Source: Chloroflexota bacterium (GTDB taxonomy: Bacteria; Chloroflexota; Limnocylindria; P2-11E). Taken from it: a stretch of 59,735 nucleotides of DNA. The stretch covers positions 1 to 59,735 of the forward strand of contig VBDV01000113.1 of assembly GCA_005882765.1 (NCBI GenBank), in the 5' to 3' direction. The notes under the pieces were generated by a model. The model was given only the letters and a program-made list of their open reading frames with translations, made no database searches and was not told the origin of the DNA. Each line of letters opens with the position of its first letter. Position 1 is the first letter of the stretch. Position numbers and translations under genes: made by a program. Below, piece after piece: positions 6,996-14,507 of the stretch.

Positions 6996-8228
6996 TTACA
7001 GGCGAACGAGAGGTCGCGGCAACGCGACGATGCGCAGGTGCGCCGCGTCCGTGCGCAAACGATCAAGCATCCGCTCCATCCCGACCGGAGCATCTGCGCC
7101 GTCCGCGATCCGGAGCGTGCGCTGCGGATCAGAGGCGAGGCCGCACAGAATCAGAGAGCTTTCGGGGGGAAGATCTCCGGCCAAACCGACGAGAGCGTCG
7201 AGCTCTCGGGCGCGATCGGTGAGACCGGGCAACGTCAGCACGCGCAGCGCGACCGAGACCTTGGCTGCGATCGAAACGGCGATCGACGCGCGGACGTCCG
7301 CGAAGCGGAAGCCCTCCGGACGATGAAGGACCTCGTACGTTTCGGCCCGCGCGGAAGCGAGACGGACCGCCACCGAATCAAGGCCGGCGTCGCAGAGCCG
7401 GCGGAGCGCGGTCGGCACCGAACCGTTCGTCTCGAGGTGGATCGATCCGACTCGCGTGCGCTGACGGATGGCGGAGATCGCGGCTTCGATGAGACGAACA
7501 GCGAGGAGCGGCTCCCCCTCGCACGCGCGCCCGAACGCGACGACGGTTCCTCCGCCTTCAAGATGGCGTGCCCCCGCCTCGGCCAACTCCTCCGGAGCCG
7601 GTCTGAAGGCGGCTGGTTCGGTCGGCGACGCGTCGGCATCGTCGCTCAGCACGAGCACCTCCGGCGGTCGCTCGTTCCTGGACGCGGCGACCGGCAGCGC
7701 GCAATCGTGACGACCCAGGAACGCGTTCGCGGCGGCGCGGCAGCGATAGTCCTTCGCGCAGCGTGCGAGCTGCCGGAGCACTCGGCTCGATGGGTGGTCG
7801 CGCTGCGTGGCGGTGATCCGCGCGAGAAGGTCGGGTGTGGCCCTGCCGTCGGCCGCGCCGGCGTCCGGATCCAGCGCGACCGCCGAGACGACGAGCTCAC
7901 CGTCGGCGTCGGCGCCGACCGCTGCGTACGCGCGCGACTTCAAGGGTGGTGCGGCGAGGTCCTCCTCATATGCGGGAAGGGCCATGCGCAGATAGCCGAT
8001 CGGGACGATCGCCCCCACACCGAACCGCCCCGTCCCAAGCTCGCGGGCGCGCCCCGTTCGGTCGAGGCCGACGCTGGTCCTGCCCGGTAGCTGGACGACC
8101 TCGGTGCCGGCAGGGAGCCGGATCGTCTGTGCGAGCGGACCGACCGACGCACCGTCCGACATGGCGGCGGCGTAATCGGCCGCGACGACGAGGCGCCCCG
8201 AACGATCGCTGTGAACTGCGCTGAGCAC
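6996..8228 (-). CDS. Radical-SAM-like protein lacking the Fe-S cysteine motif
   Basis: The middle and C-terminal parts of this 410-residue protein have the strand motifs of a radical SAM barrel: VVAFGRACEGEPLL (GE motif), IHLETNGSVP, AGLDSVAVRLASA, YEVLHRPEGF and VLTLPGLTD. The position where relatives carry a CX3CX2C cluster motif reads PVAASRNERPPEVLVLSDD, with no cysteine. The nearest cysteines (ARCAKDYRC, RHDC) have unusual spacing. It therefore looks like a pseudoenzyme or an enzyme with a non-standard cluster. It lies 3 nt upstream of obg in the same operon. Family identity comes from motif recognition; function is unknown. Confidence 0.7.
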   Translation of the reverse strand: MLSAVHSDRSGRLVVAADYAAAMSDGASVGPLAQTIRLPAGTEVVQLPGRTSVGLDRTGRARELGTGRFGVGAIVPIGYLRMALPAYEEDLAAPPLKSRAYAAVGADADGELVVSAVALDPDAGAADGRATPDLLARITATQRDHPSSRVLRQLARCAKDYRCRAAANAFLGRHDCALPVAASRNERPPEVLVLSDDADASPTEPAAFRPAPEELAEAGARHLEGGGTVVAFGRACEGEPLLAVRLIEAAISAIRQRTRVGSIHLETNGSVPTALRRLCDAGLDSVAVRLASARAETYEVLHRPEGFRFADVRASIAVSIAAKVSVALRVLTLPGLTDRARELDALVGLAGDLPPESSLILCGLASDPQRTLRIADGADAPVGMERMLDRLRTDAAHLRIVALPRPLVRL

Positions 8229-8273
8229 AGATCGGAGAATAGGTGGGCCGCGGAGGGCCCGGCGTCGCTCGAC

Positions 8274-9236
8274 CTAGAGGTCGAGGCAGTTCACGAGTCG
8301 GTTTCCGAGCTTGCACTCCCAGTGGACGTGCGGCCCGGTGGTGACCCCGGTGAGCCCAATCGCCGCGATGATCTGACCGCGTGCGACCTGCTGGCCCACG
8401 CTCGCGTAGACAGCGCTCGTGTGGTAGTAGCAGGTCTCCAGGTCGCCGGCGTGTTGCACGCACACGCGGATCCCGCCGACGGCGACCCATCCGGCCGCGG
8501 AGACGACGCCGTCGTCTGACGCGCCGATCCCGGTGCCGTACGGTGCCGCGAGGTCGACGCCGGTGTGCCCCGCCCAGAAGTACTGGGTGATGACTCCGGC
8601 CACCGGCCATGCGAGGCGGCCGGTGCGGGGCGGCGTTGCGCCGATGCTCGGTCCGCGGAGTACAGAGACCGTCACGCGCTCCGGCTCCTGGAGCGCGGGG
8701 AGCGCCGCCCCTCGCACGAAGATCTCCTGACCCGCTGCACATCGTTCGGGCTCGAAGTAGCAGCGGTTGAAGGTGAGGATGACGGCCGGATCCACCTTGA
8801 ACTGGGTCGCGACCGAGTCGACGGTGTCGCCGTCCTTCATCGTGTAGAGCGCACCCTCAGCGGGCGGGATCACAAGCTTCTGACCCATCTGAAGCGTGTG
8901 CACGTCGGTGATCGCATTCGCGAACGCGATGGCCTCGACCGAGACGTCGTAGTAGTTCGCCATCGTCGCCAGAGTGTCGCCCTCGTGGATCGTCACTTCC
9001 TGGACCGACCGTGTGCCCTCGGCGGCGACGGTCAGCGGGTTCCTGCTTGAGGCGATTGCGCCGCCGCGCGCCACCGGTTGGGCGCGAGAAGCGTCCGTCG
9101 CTGTCAGCGTCGTCACGGCGACGTTCGGGCTGACGGTGCTCGCGCGCGACGCGGCGGTCGCCGCGAAGGGGAGCGAGAGGACAAGGACCGCGACCGAGGT
9201 GTTGAGCGCGAAGCGGAGGCCGCGGACGCCCACCAT
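8274..9236 (-). CDS. Secreted LysM-M23 peptidase (cell-wall endopeptidase-like)
   Basis: The start is placed at the ATG giving MVGVRGLRFALNTSVAVLVL, a signal peptide ending near AATAAS. The longer track ORF runs into the structured leader. The ~320-residue product has two LysM repeats (VTIHEGDTLATMANYYDV... and YTMKDGDTVDSVATQF...), which bind peptidoglycan. A C-terminal M23 zinc peptidase domain follows, with GHTGVDLAAP (HxxxD) and GPHVHWE (HxH). A cysteine pair in RVCVQH...ETCYYH is shared with the paralogue at 25411-26904. A promoter about 300 nt upstream implies a long leader. Confidence 0.9.
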   Translation of the reverse strand: MVGVRGLRFALNTSVAVLVLSLPFAATAASRASTVSPNVAVTTLTATDASRAQPVARGGAIASSRNPLTVAAEGTRSVQEVTIHEGDTLATMANYYDVSVEAIAFANAITDVHTLQMGQKLVIPPAEGALYTMKDGDTVDSVATQFKVDPAVILTFNRCYFEPERCAAGQEIFVRGAALPALQEPERVTVSVLRGPSIGATPPRTGRLAWPVAGVITQYFWAGHTGVDLAAPYGTGIGASDDGVVSAAGWVAVGGIRVCVQHAGDLETCYYHTSAVYASVGQQVARGQIIAAIGLTGVTTGPHVHWECKLGNRLVNCLDL

Positions 9237-9536
9237 GCTCGCGAGATAGCTGCTACTTCCCTCAAGAGCGACATACGAGAGGTGCCGTGTACGGGCACCA
9301 AGCGCGGAGACTCCTTGAGAGAGGAGTCGCGCCTGTCGCTGAAGGAACCGTTTTGGGTTAGGTGTGGCCTGCGAACGTCGGCTGTGTTGTCCCAACCCCG
9401 GCGGTCCCTCCCAACTCTCTAAATGCGGCCGCGCTCGGCCGGTGTGCGTCAGTTATTCGGTTTCACCAGATCGGCCCGCGTCGACCGACCCTCCCGGCCG
9501 CGCTCATGTACTAATTGCGTACTAACGTGGTGGGAG
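9237..9536 (-). ncRNA. Structured 5' leader of the LysM-M23 gene, possible c-di-AMP (ydaO-type) riboswitch
   Basis: The ~300 nt between the likely promoter and the start codon contain no convincing gene. They hold strong hairpins, including GGTGCC-N7-GGCACC and a GCGC/GACTCC...GGAGTC/GCGC stem. A G-rich core (GGGAGGGACC, GGGGTTGGGAC) and a later CCTTCAGCGACAGGCG recall conserved blocks of c-di-AMP riboswitches, which are known upstream of LysM and cell-wall hydrolase genes. The match was made by memory, not by covariance model, so the class is tentative; a structured leader is more secure. Confidence 0.4.
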
Positions 9537-9542
9537 GTCTGC

Positions 9543-9572
9543 ACCGTACCTCTCGACCAACAAATGTGTCAA
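9543..9572 (-). promoter_or_regulatory. Candidate sigma70-type promoter for the LysM-M23 gene
   Basis: On the minus strand a perfect -35 TTGACA (9567-9572) is followed after 18 nt by TACGGT (9543-9548), which fits TAnnnT. A start near 9536 gives the ~300 nt leader described above. Confidence 0.5.
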
Positions 9573-9588
9573 CCGTGCAACGTGGTAG

Positions 9589-9608
9589 CACCAAGCGAGG
9601 TCTTGGTG
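9589..9608. repeat. 7-bp hairpin upstream of nuoA
   Basis: CACCAAG-CGAGGT-CTTGGTG is a perfect 7-bp inverted repeat in the gap between the divergent LysM-M23 promoter and nuoA. A further pair, GTCGGGC (9619-9625) and GCCCGAC (9670-9676), and the palindrome CCTACGTAGG (9649-9658) surround the nuoA start. Their role is unknown. Confidence 0.4.
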
Positions 9609-9631
9609 GATATCCGGTGTCGGGCCCCGGT

Positions 9632-9660
9632 TTGCTCGCATGAGTACCCCTACGTAGGCT
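9632..9660 (+). promoter_or_regulatory. Candidate promoter of the nuo operon
   Basis: TTGCTC and TAGGCT are separated by 17 nt, and the predicted start falls at about the GTG of nuoA. No Shine-Dalgarno is visible before nuoA, so a leaderless transcript is possible. The -35 is weak and the call is tentative. Confidence 0.3.
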
Positions 9661-9667
9661 TCTTTCG

Positions 9668-10033
9668 GTGCCCGACTACAGCCTTTCGTACGTTTACGTC
9701 TTCGCATTCTTCGTGGTCGGAGCAATCTTCGTAACCGTCCTGCTAACGCTCGCTCGCCTTGTCGCTCCGCGGAAGGCCACAAAGGAAAAGCTCCGCACGT
9801 ACGAGTCGGGCGAAGAGCCCGTCGGTCAGGCCTGGGGACGATATCCGACGCACTTCTATGTGTTCGCGCTCCTCTTCGTCGTGTTCGACGTCGAAGTGAT
9901 CTTCCTTTTCCCGTGGGCCGTGCTCTTCCGCGCGCTCGGCGTCGCAGGCCTCATCGAAGTGATCGTGTTCATTGGGATCCTCGTCGTCGGACTTTATTAC
10001 GCCTGGAAGAAGGACGCCCTCAATTGGTATTGA
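9668..10033 (+). CDS. nuoA: NADH-quinone oxidoreductase subunit A
   Basis: NuoA is a small membrane-arm subunit of complex I. The 121-residue product (GTG start) has three membrane helices and the family signature KLRTYESGEEPVGQAWGRYPTHFYVFALLFVVFDVE with its conserved acidic residues. It opens a plus-strand nuo cluster. The next gene is nuoC rather than nuoB, and the two overlap at the nuoA stop. Confidence 0.95.
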   Translation: MPDYSLSYVYVFAFFVVGAIFVTVLLTLARLVAPRKATKEKLRTYESGEEPVGQAWGRYPTHFYVFALLFVVFDVEVIFLFPWAVLFRALGVAGLIEVIVFIGILVVGLYYAWKKDALNWY

Positions 10034-10512
10034 GCGCCCCACGATCGACGATCGATCTCGACGGACTTCGGTCGTACGTGTCATCCCGGCTCGCTGACAG
10101 GGCTCGCGTATCGACGCTGCACGACATGCTGGTGCTCGACGTGGAGCGCGACCGGCTCGTGGAAGTCGCGACGTTCGTTCGCGATGACCCGCGCACTCGA
10201 TGCGATCTGTATTCCGTGAACGCCGGCGTCGACACGGGTGCCGAGCTCCGCTCGGTAACCTTCGTTCGCGGTACGGGCACGAAGGTCTCGGTCATGCTGC
10301 GGACCTCATGCACCGAGCTCGACCCGCACATTCCGACGCTCACCTCGGTGTGGGAGGGCGCGAACTGGTGCGAGCGGGAGACCTACGACATGTTCGGCAT
10401 CGAGTTCGACGGGCACCCGGACCTACGTCGCATCTTCCTCGAGGAGAGCTTTCCCGGGCACCCTCTGCGAAAGACCTTCCTCCCACCGCGTAGCGACGCG
10501 CGGGGCGGCTAA
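10024..10512 (+). CDS. nuoC: NADH-quinone oxidoreductase subunit C
   Basis: NuoC is part of the peripheral arm near the quinone site. The product carries WEGANWCERETYDMFGIEF and GHPDLRRIFL, the NuoC hallmark. The ORF-track start at 9913 lies deep inside nuoA and gives an Arg-rich shadow. GAAGGA ends 9 nt before the TTG at 10024, so that start (162 aa) is preferred; a second TTG at 10030 is possible. There is no NuoD fusion and no nuoB or nuoD nearby, although NuoC normally packs against both. Confidence 0.92.
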   Translation: MVLSAPRSTIDLDGLRSYVSSRLADRARVSTLHDMLVLDVERDRLVEVATFVRDDPRTRCDLYSVNAGVDTGAELRSVTFVRGTGTKVSVMLRTSCTELDPHIPTLTSVWEGANWCERETYDMFGIEFDGHPDLRRIFLEESFPGHPLRKTFLPPRSDARGG

Positions 10513-10514
10513 AG

Positions 10515-11666
10515 ATGCCCGTCGGTCCTTTCGGCATCGACCCAGTCATCTGGGCGCCGCTGCGCCTCGTCGTAGCCGTTGGTCTCGCGCTCTTCCTTGT
10601 GCTGAACGGGGCGCTCCTGCAGATCTATCTGGAGCGAAAGATCCAGGCGATCATCCAGGACCGCCTCGGCCCGTATCACGTAGGCCCATTCGGGCTCCTT
10701 CAAACGTTCGCAGACGCTTTGAAGCTCATCTCGAAGGAGGACGTGCGCGCGCAGGCCACCGACGGCTGGTTCTTCGTGGCGGCGCCGGCACTCGTCTTCT
10801 GCCCGATGCTCGCCTCGTGGGTGGTGCTCCCGTTCGCGCAGGACATCGTCGGCGCAAATCTCAACATCGGCCTCCTGTACCTCACGACCCTCGGGTCGAT
10901 GACGGTTCTCGGCATCGTCATCGCGGGGTGGGCCTCGAACAACAAGTACGCGCTCGTCGGTGGTCTGCGCTCAGCCGGTCAGCTCATCTCGTATGAAATT
11001 CCGCAGATCCTCGCCCTCGTGTCGGTGGCGCTGGTCGTCGGGTCCCTTTCCATGATCGACATCACGCGCTCGCAGGCCGGTCCGTTCGTCAACGTGCTCA
11101 TCCTGCCGTTCTCATTCGTGATCTACTTCATCGCCGCGCTCGCCGAGACGAACCGCACCCCGTTCGATCTCCCCGAGGCCGAGTCCGAGCTCGTGGCCGG
11201 ATGGCTTACCGAGTACTCAGGCATGCGCTGGGGAACGATGCTGGCCCTTTCCGAGTACGGCAACGTCACCGTGGTCTGCGCGATCGTGACCACCCTCTGG
11301 TTCGGCGGCTGGCAGGGACCGGGCGTCGACGCGATCCCACTCCTCGGGGTTCTCTGGTTCACGCTCAAGGTCTACGCGTTCATCCTCGTCATGATGTGGA
11401 TCCGGGCGACGCTGCCTCGGCTTCGGATCGACCAGCTCATGAGCTTCTGTTGGAAGGGACTCATTCCAATGGCCCTCGTGAACATCGTGGTCGTGGCAGT
11501 CCTCGCCCTCGCGTTCCCGACGACGAAGATCCCGATCGCCATCGCGAGCTGGGTGCTCCTCGTCATCTTCGTGACCGGGATCCCTGTCGTGCAACGGCGG
11601 CGTCTCCGAACGCTTCGCGCACGCGCCCGCGCCGCGGCGGCGCCGGCGGTCCGCGCGGCCAGCTGA
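10515..11666 (+). CDS. nuoH: NADH-quinone oxidoreductase subunit H
   Basis: NuoH is the membrane subunit that, with NuoB, NuoD and NuoI, forms the quinone cavity. The 383-residue product has about eight helices and the conserved YLERKIQAIIQDRLGP, LLQTFADALKL, SNNKYALVGGLRSAGQLISYEIP and RTPFDLPEAESELVAGW segments. It starts with ATG 2 nt after nuoC. The tail from about residue 360 is Arg/Ala-rich (RRRLRTLRARARAAAAP). nuoI, which usually follows nuoH, is absent; nuoJ comes next. Confidence 0.95.
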   Translation: MPVGPFGIDPVIWAPLRLVVAVGLALFLVLNGALLQIYLERKIQAIIQDRLGPYHVGPFGLLQTFADALKLISKEDVRAQATDGWFFVAAPALVFCPMLASWVVLPFAQDIVGANLNIGLLYLTTLGSMTVLGIVIAGWASNNKYALVGGLRSAGQLISYEIPQILALVSVALVVGSLSMIDITRSQAGPFVNVLILPFSFVIYFIAALAETNRTPFDLPEAESELVAGWLTEYSGMRWGTMLALSEYGNVTVVCAIVTTLWFGGWQGPGVDAIPLLGVLWFTLKVYAFILVMMWIRATLPRLRIDQLMSFCWKGLIPMALVNIVVVAVLALAFPTTKIPIAIASWVLLVIFVTGIPVVQRRRLRTLRARARAAAAPAVRAAS

Positions 11667-11673
11667 CGGTCTG

Positions 11674-12201
11674 GTGACGTTTGACTTCGTCGAGCCCGTT
11701 GTCTTCGCCCTTCTCTCGATCGGGGTGATCGCCGGCGGCGTGGCCGTTGTGATGCTCAATCGGATAACGGCCGCGGCGCTGCTCATGGCCTTCACCTTCC
11801 TCTGCATGGCCGGGATGTTCGTCCTGCTGGGGGCCGAGACGATCGCCGCCTTCCAGGTCCTGATCTACGTCGGTGCGATCACCGTCCTGATCCTGTACGG
11901 CGTGATGTTCACCAAGTTCAGCGACGGCCCTCGCGCCCTGTTCTTCCAGCGGCAGACACCGCTCGCGGCGGTCTTCGTCGCCGCGGTCGCGATTCCTGTG
12001 GCGATCATCGCGCTCTCCTTCACAAGCGCGCCACCGCGGCCCGGCGGCGGTGATCTCATCGCGCTCGCGACGAGTGTGTTCACCGACTTCGCTTTTCCGT
12101 TCGAGATCGCGTCGGTGCTCCTGCTCGCGGCGATGGTCGGGGCGATCGTGCTGACCAAGCGGGACGACCCCGACGAAGCCGCCCTGCGGCGACGCCGGTG
12201 A
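11674..12201 (+). CDS. nuoJ: NADH-quinone oxidoreductase subunit J
   Basis: This 175-residue membrane subunit (GTG start) has five predicted helices. Its core AETIAAFQVLIYVGAITVLILYGVMFT contains the NuoJ motif whose third helix carries the pi-bulge implicated in coupling. Seven nucleotides separate it from nuoH. Its stop overlaps the GTG of nuoK (GTGA). Confidence 0.94.
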   Translation: MTFDFVEPVVFALLSIGVIAGGVAVVMLNRITAAALLMAFTFLCMAGMFVLLGAETIAAFQVLIYVGAITVLILYGVMFTKFSDGPRALFFQRQTPLAAVFVAAVAIPVAIIALSFTSAPPRPGGGDLIALATSVFTDFAFPFEIASVLLLAAMVGAIVLTKRDDPDEAALRRRR

Positions 12202-12509
12202 CCGTTCCTCTCGGCGCGTACGTCGTCGTGTCGGCGGCGCTCTTCTTCATCGGGTGCGCGGGGGTGCTGGTCCGCCGCAACGCGGTCGTGATCCTCATGT
12301 GTGTCGAGCTCATGCTCAACGCCGCGAACCTCGCTCTCGTCGCCTTCTCGCGGAAGTACGGCTCGATCGACGAGCGTGGGAGCGTCTTCGTGATCTTCGT
12401 CTTCGTCATCGCTGCGGCCGAGGTCGCCGTTGGCCTCGGGATCATCCTGTCGGCTTATCGCAACCGGCCGGTAGTGAACGTGGACGAGATCCACCAGATG
12501 AGGGGCTGA
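12198..12509 (+). CDS. nuoK: NADH-quinone oxidoreductase subunit K
   Basis: This 103-residue product has three membrane helices with the two conserved membrane glutamates: MCVELMLNAANLALVAFSR and FVIAAAEVAVGLGIIL. Length and motifs are typical of NuoK. It begins with GTG overlapping the nuoJ stop. A non-coding spacer of 90 nt follows, containing a repeat also found before nuoN. Confidence 0.95.
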   Translation: MTVPLGAYVVVSAALFFIGCAGVLVRRNAVVILMCVELMLNAANLALVAFSRKYGSIDERGSVFVIFVFVIAAAEVAVGLGIILSAYRNRPVVNVDEIHQMRG

Positions 12510-12592
12510 GCGAGTGAGGAGCGGCTTTGCAGCGACGAACGAGGCCGGCAGCCCTGAGCGCGTCTCTCGGCGAAGCCGAAGATTGAGCAAGG
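12508..12592 (+). repeat. Intergenic repeat, copy A (nuoK-nuoL gap)
   Basis: This ~85-nt spacer shares extended similarity with the nuoM-nuoN spacer, including GAGCGGCT near its start, GCGCGTCTC in the middle and AGATTGA(G/T)CAAG at the end, directly before each GTG start. It ends in a small CGGC-GAA-GCCG hairpin. It does not look coding. Confidence 0.6.
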
Positions 12593-12599
12593 GCTGAGC

Positions 12600-14507
12600 G
12601 TGATCTCGCTCGTCTGGCTCATCCCGGCGCTCCCGCTCACCGCATTCCTCGTCACCGGTCTGTTCGGACGACGGTGGCTGGGCCATCTCACAGGCGTCAT
12701 CGCGTCCGCGGCCGTTGGCGTCTCCGCCCTCCTCGCGATCGGGGTCTTCCTCGAGGTCCTCGGCGGAAAGACCCCGACCGTCGTCTCGCTCTACCGCTGG
12801 ATCGCGGTCGGCGATTTCTCGATCAACGTGTCGGCGTTGGTCGACCCACTGTCGTCGACGATGCTCCTGGTGGTTACGGTCGTCTCGTTCTTGATCTTCG
12901 TGTACGCAAACGGCTACATGGCGGACGACGCCGGGTTCTACCGCTTCTTCACTTGGCTCTCGCTCTTCGTCTTCGCCATGTTGATCCTCGTGATGGCGGA
13001 CAACTACCTGCTCATGTTCGTAGGGTGGGAGGGCGTCGGCCTGTGCAGCTACCTGCTCATCGGCTTCTGGTTCGAGCGCCCCGAGCCCTATTACGCGGCG
13101 AAGAAGGCTTTCGTCATGAACCGCATCGGGGACTGGGGCTACACGATCGGAATCATCACCATCTTTCTGGTCTTCGGGTCGATGAATTTTCTGGACGTGT
13201 TTACGCGGCTCGCGACGAGCTCGATGGCGCAAGGCCCGCTCACTCTCATCTGCCTCGCACTCTTCTTCGGCGCGACCGGCAAGTCGGCGCAGCTGCCGCT
13301 CTACTCGTGGCTGCCGGATGCGATGGAGGGCCCGACGCCGGTATCGGCGCTCATCCACGCCGCGACGATGGTCACCTCTGGTGTGTACCTCGTAGCCCGA
13401 TCCATGCCGCTCTTCGAGGCGGCGGGCCCCTCGCTACAGGTCGTCGGCATTGTCGGGGCGATCACAGCGGTCTTCGCGGCGACCATCGCGCTCGTTCAAT
13501 TCGACATCAAACGGGTGATGGCCTACTCGACCGTGAGCCAGCTCGGGTACATGTTCCTCGCTCTTGGTGTGGGCGCGCCGGCCGCGGCGATCTTCCACCT
13601 CGCGACGCACGCGTTCTTCAAGGCACTTCTCTTCCTCGGATCCGGGTCGGTGATCCACGGCCTGGGCGGCGAGCAGGACATGCGCAAGATGGGTGGTCTG
13701 CGCCGCAAGATGCCGGTGACGTTCTGGACGATGCTGATCGCCGGCGGCGCGCTCGCGGCGCTCCCGCCGCTTGCCGGGTTCTGGTCGAAGGACGAGATAC
13801 TCGGCGCCGCGTTCACCAACGGCCAGCTCGTGCTCTACGCGATCGGGATCGTCACCGCCATCCTCACCGCGTTCTACGTCACGCGCGCCCTGTGGATGAC
13901 CTTCTACGGAGAGCCGCGGGATCACCATCTCTACGACCACGCGCACGAGTCCCCGCGCGTGATGACACTCCCGCTCATGGCCCTCGCCGCCGGCTCGGCG
14001 GTCCTCGGCATCGTCATCGGCTTTCCGCCCGAAGGGGGTTTCATCCATCGGTTCCTGGCCCCGGTCGTCGAGGCCGCCGGCGTGGCCGAGCGGACACCTG
14101 AGCTCGCAACGATCGTCGTCTTGGCCTTTGTTTCAATGGTTGCGGGCCTGATCGGGATCGCGGTCGGTGTCTCGATGTACGTTCGTCATCGGCCGGACCC
14201 GGCGGCCCTGACGAGAGCGGCCGGCCCGGTCTATCGGGTCCTCGTGAACAAGTACTACGTCGATGAGCTGTATGACCACCGCTTCGTCGAGGCAGCTCGC
14301 GCGTTCGCGGGAGCGGCGTGGGCCTTCGACATTCACATCATCGACGGCCTCGCGAATCGGCTCGGCTGGGCGCTCGCGATGGGCGGCCAGGGCTTGCGTC
14401 GGGCGCAGACCGGCATCGTCGGCAACTACGCCCTCACGATCGTCGCCGGGCTGCTCCTCATCCTCGTCGCGTATGGCGGTTACGCCGCTGGGATCCTGGG
14501 CCGATGA
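12600..14507 (+). CDS. nuoL: NADH-quinone oxidoreductase subunit L
   Basis: NuoL is the distal antiporter-like proton-pumping subunit with the long lateral helix. The 635-residue product (GTG start) has the Proton_antipo_M core: LLMFVGWEGVGLCSYLLIGFW, KKAFVMNRIGD, LPDAMEGPTPVSALIHAATMV, and the conserved lysines and histidines of HLATHAFFKALLFLGSGSV. A long C-terminal helical extension follows. Its stop overlaps the nuoM ATG (ATGA). Confidence 0.96.
   Translation: MISLVWLIPALPLTAFLVTGLFGRRWLGHLTGVIASAAVGVSALLAIGVFLEVLGGKTPTVVSLYRWIAVGDFSINVSALVDPLSSTMLLVVTVVSFLIFVYANGYMADDAGFYRFFTWLSLFVFAMLILVMADNYLLMFVGWEGVGLCSYLLIGFWFERPEPYYAAKKAFVMNRIGDWGYTIGIITIFLVFGSMNFLDVFTRLATSSMAQGPLTLICLALFFGATGKSAQLPLYSWLPDAMEGPTPVSALIHAATMVTSGVYLVARSMPLFEAAGPSLQVVGIVGAITAVFAATIALVQFDIKRVMAYSTVSQLGYMFLALGVGAPAAAIFHLATHAFFKALLFLGSGSVIHGLGGEQDMRKMGGLRRKMPVTFWTMLIAGGALAALPPLAGFWSKDEILGAAFTNGQLVLYAIGIVTAILTAFYVTRALWMTFYGEPRDHHLYDHAHESPRVMTLPLMALAAGSAVLGIVIGFPPEGGFIHRFLAPVVEAAGVAERTPELATIVVLAFVSMVAGLIGIAVGVSMYVRHRPDPAALTRAAGPVYRVLVNKYYVDELYDHRFVEAARAFAGAAWAFDIHIIDGLANRLGWALAMGGQGLRRAQTGIVGNYALTIVAGLLLILVAYGGYAAGILGR

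Noticed and set aside
6912-8090. 392-residue plus-strand ORF opposite obg and the radical-SAM-like gene
   Set aside because: Antisense shadow with Arg-rich composition and no motifs.
9423-9734. 103-residue plus-strand ORF before nuoA
   Set aside because: It covers the promoter region, overlaps nuoA out of frame and shows no protein-like pattern.
11865-13358. 497-residue minus-strand ORF across nuoJ, nuoK and nuoL
   Set aside because: Antisense to three clear complex I genes; Asp/Glu/Arg/His-rich composition typical of shadows.
12674-14101. 475-residue plus-strand ORF in another frame of nuoL
   Set aside because: Overlaps the confident nuoL frame and is extremely Arg-rich.
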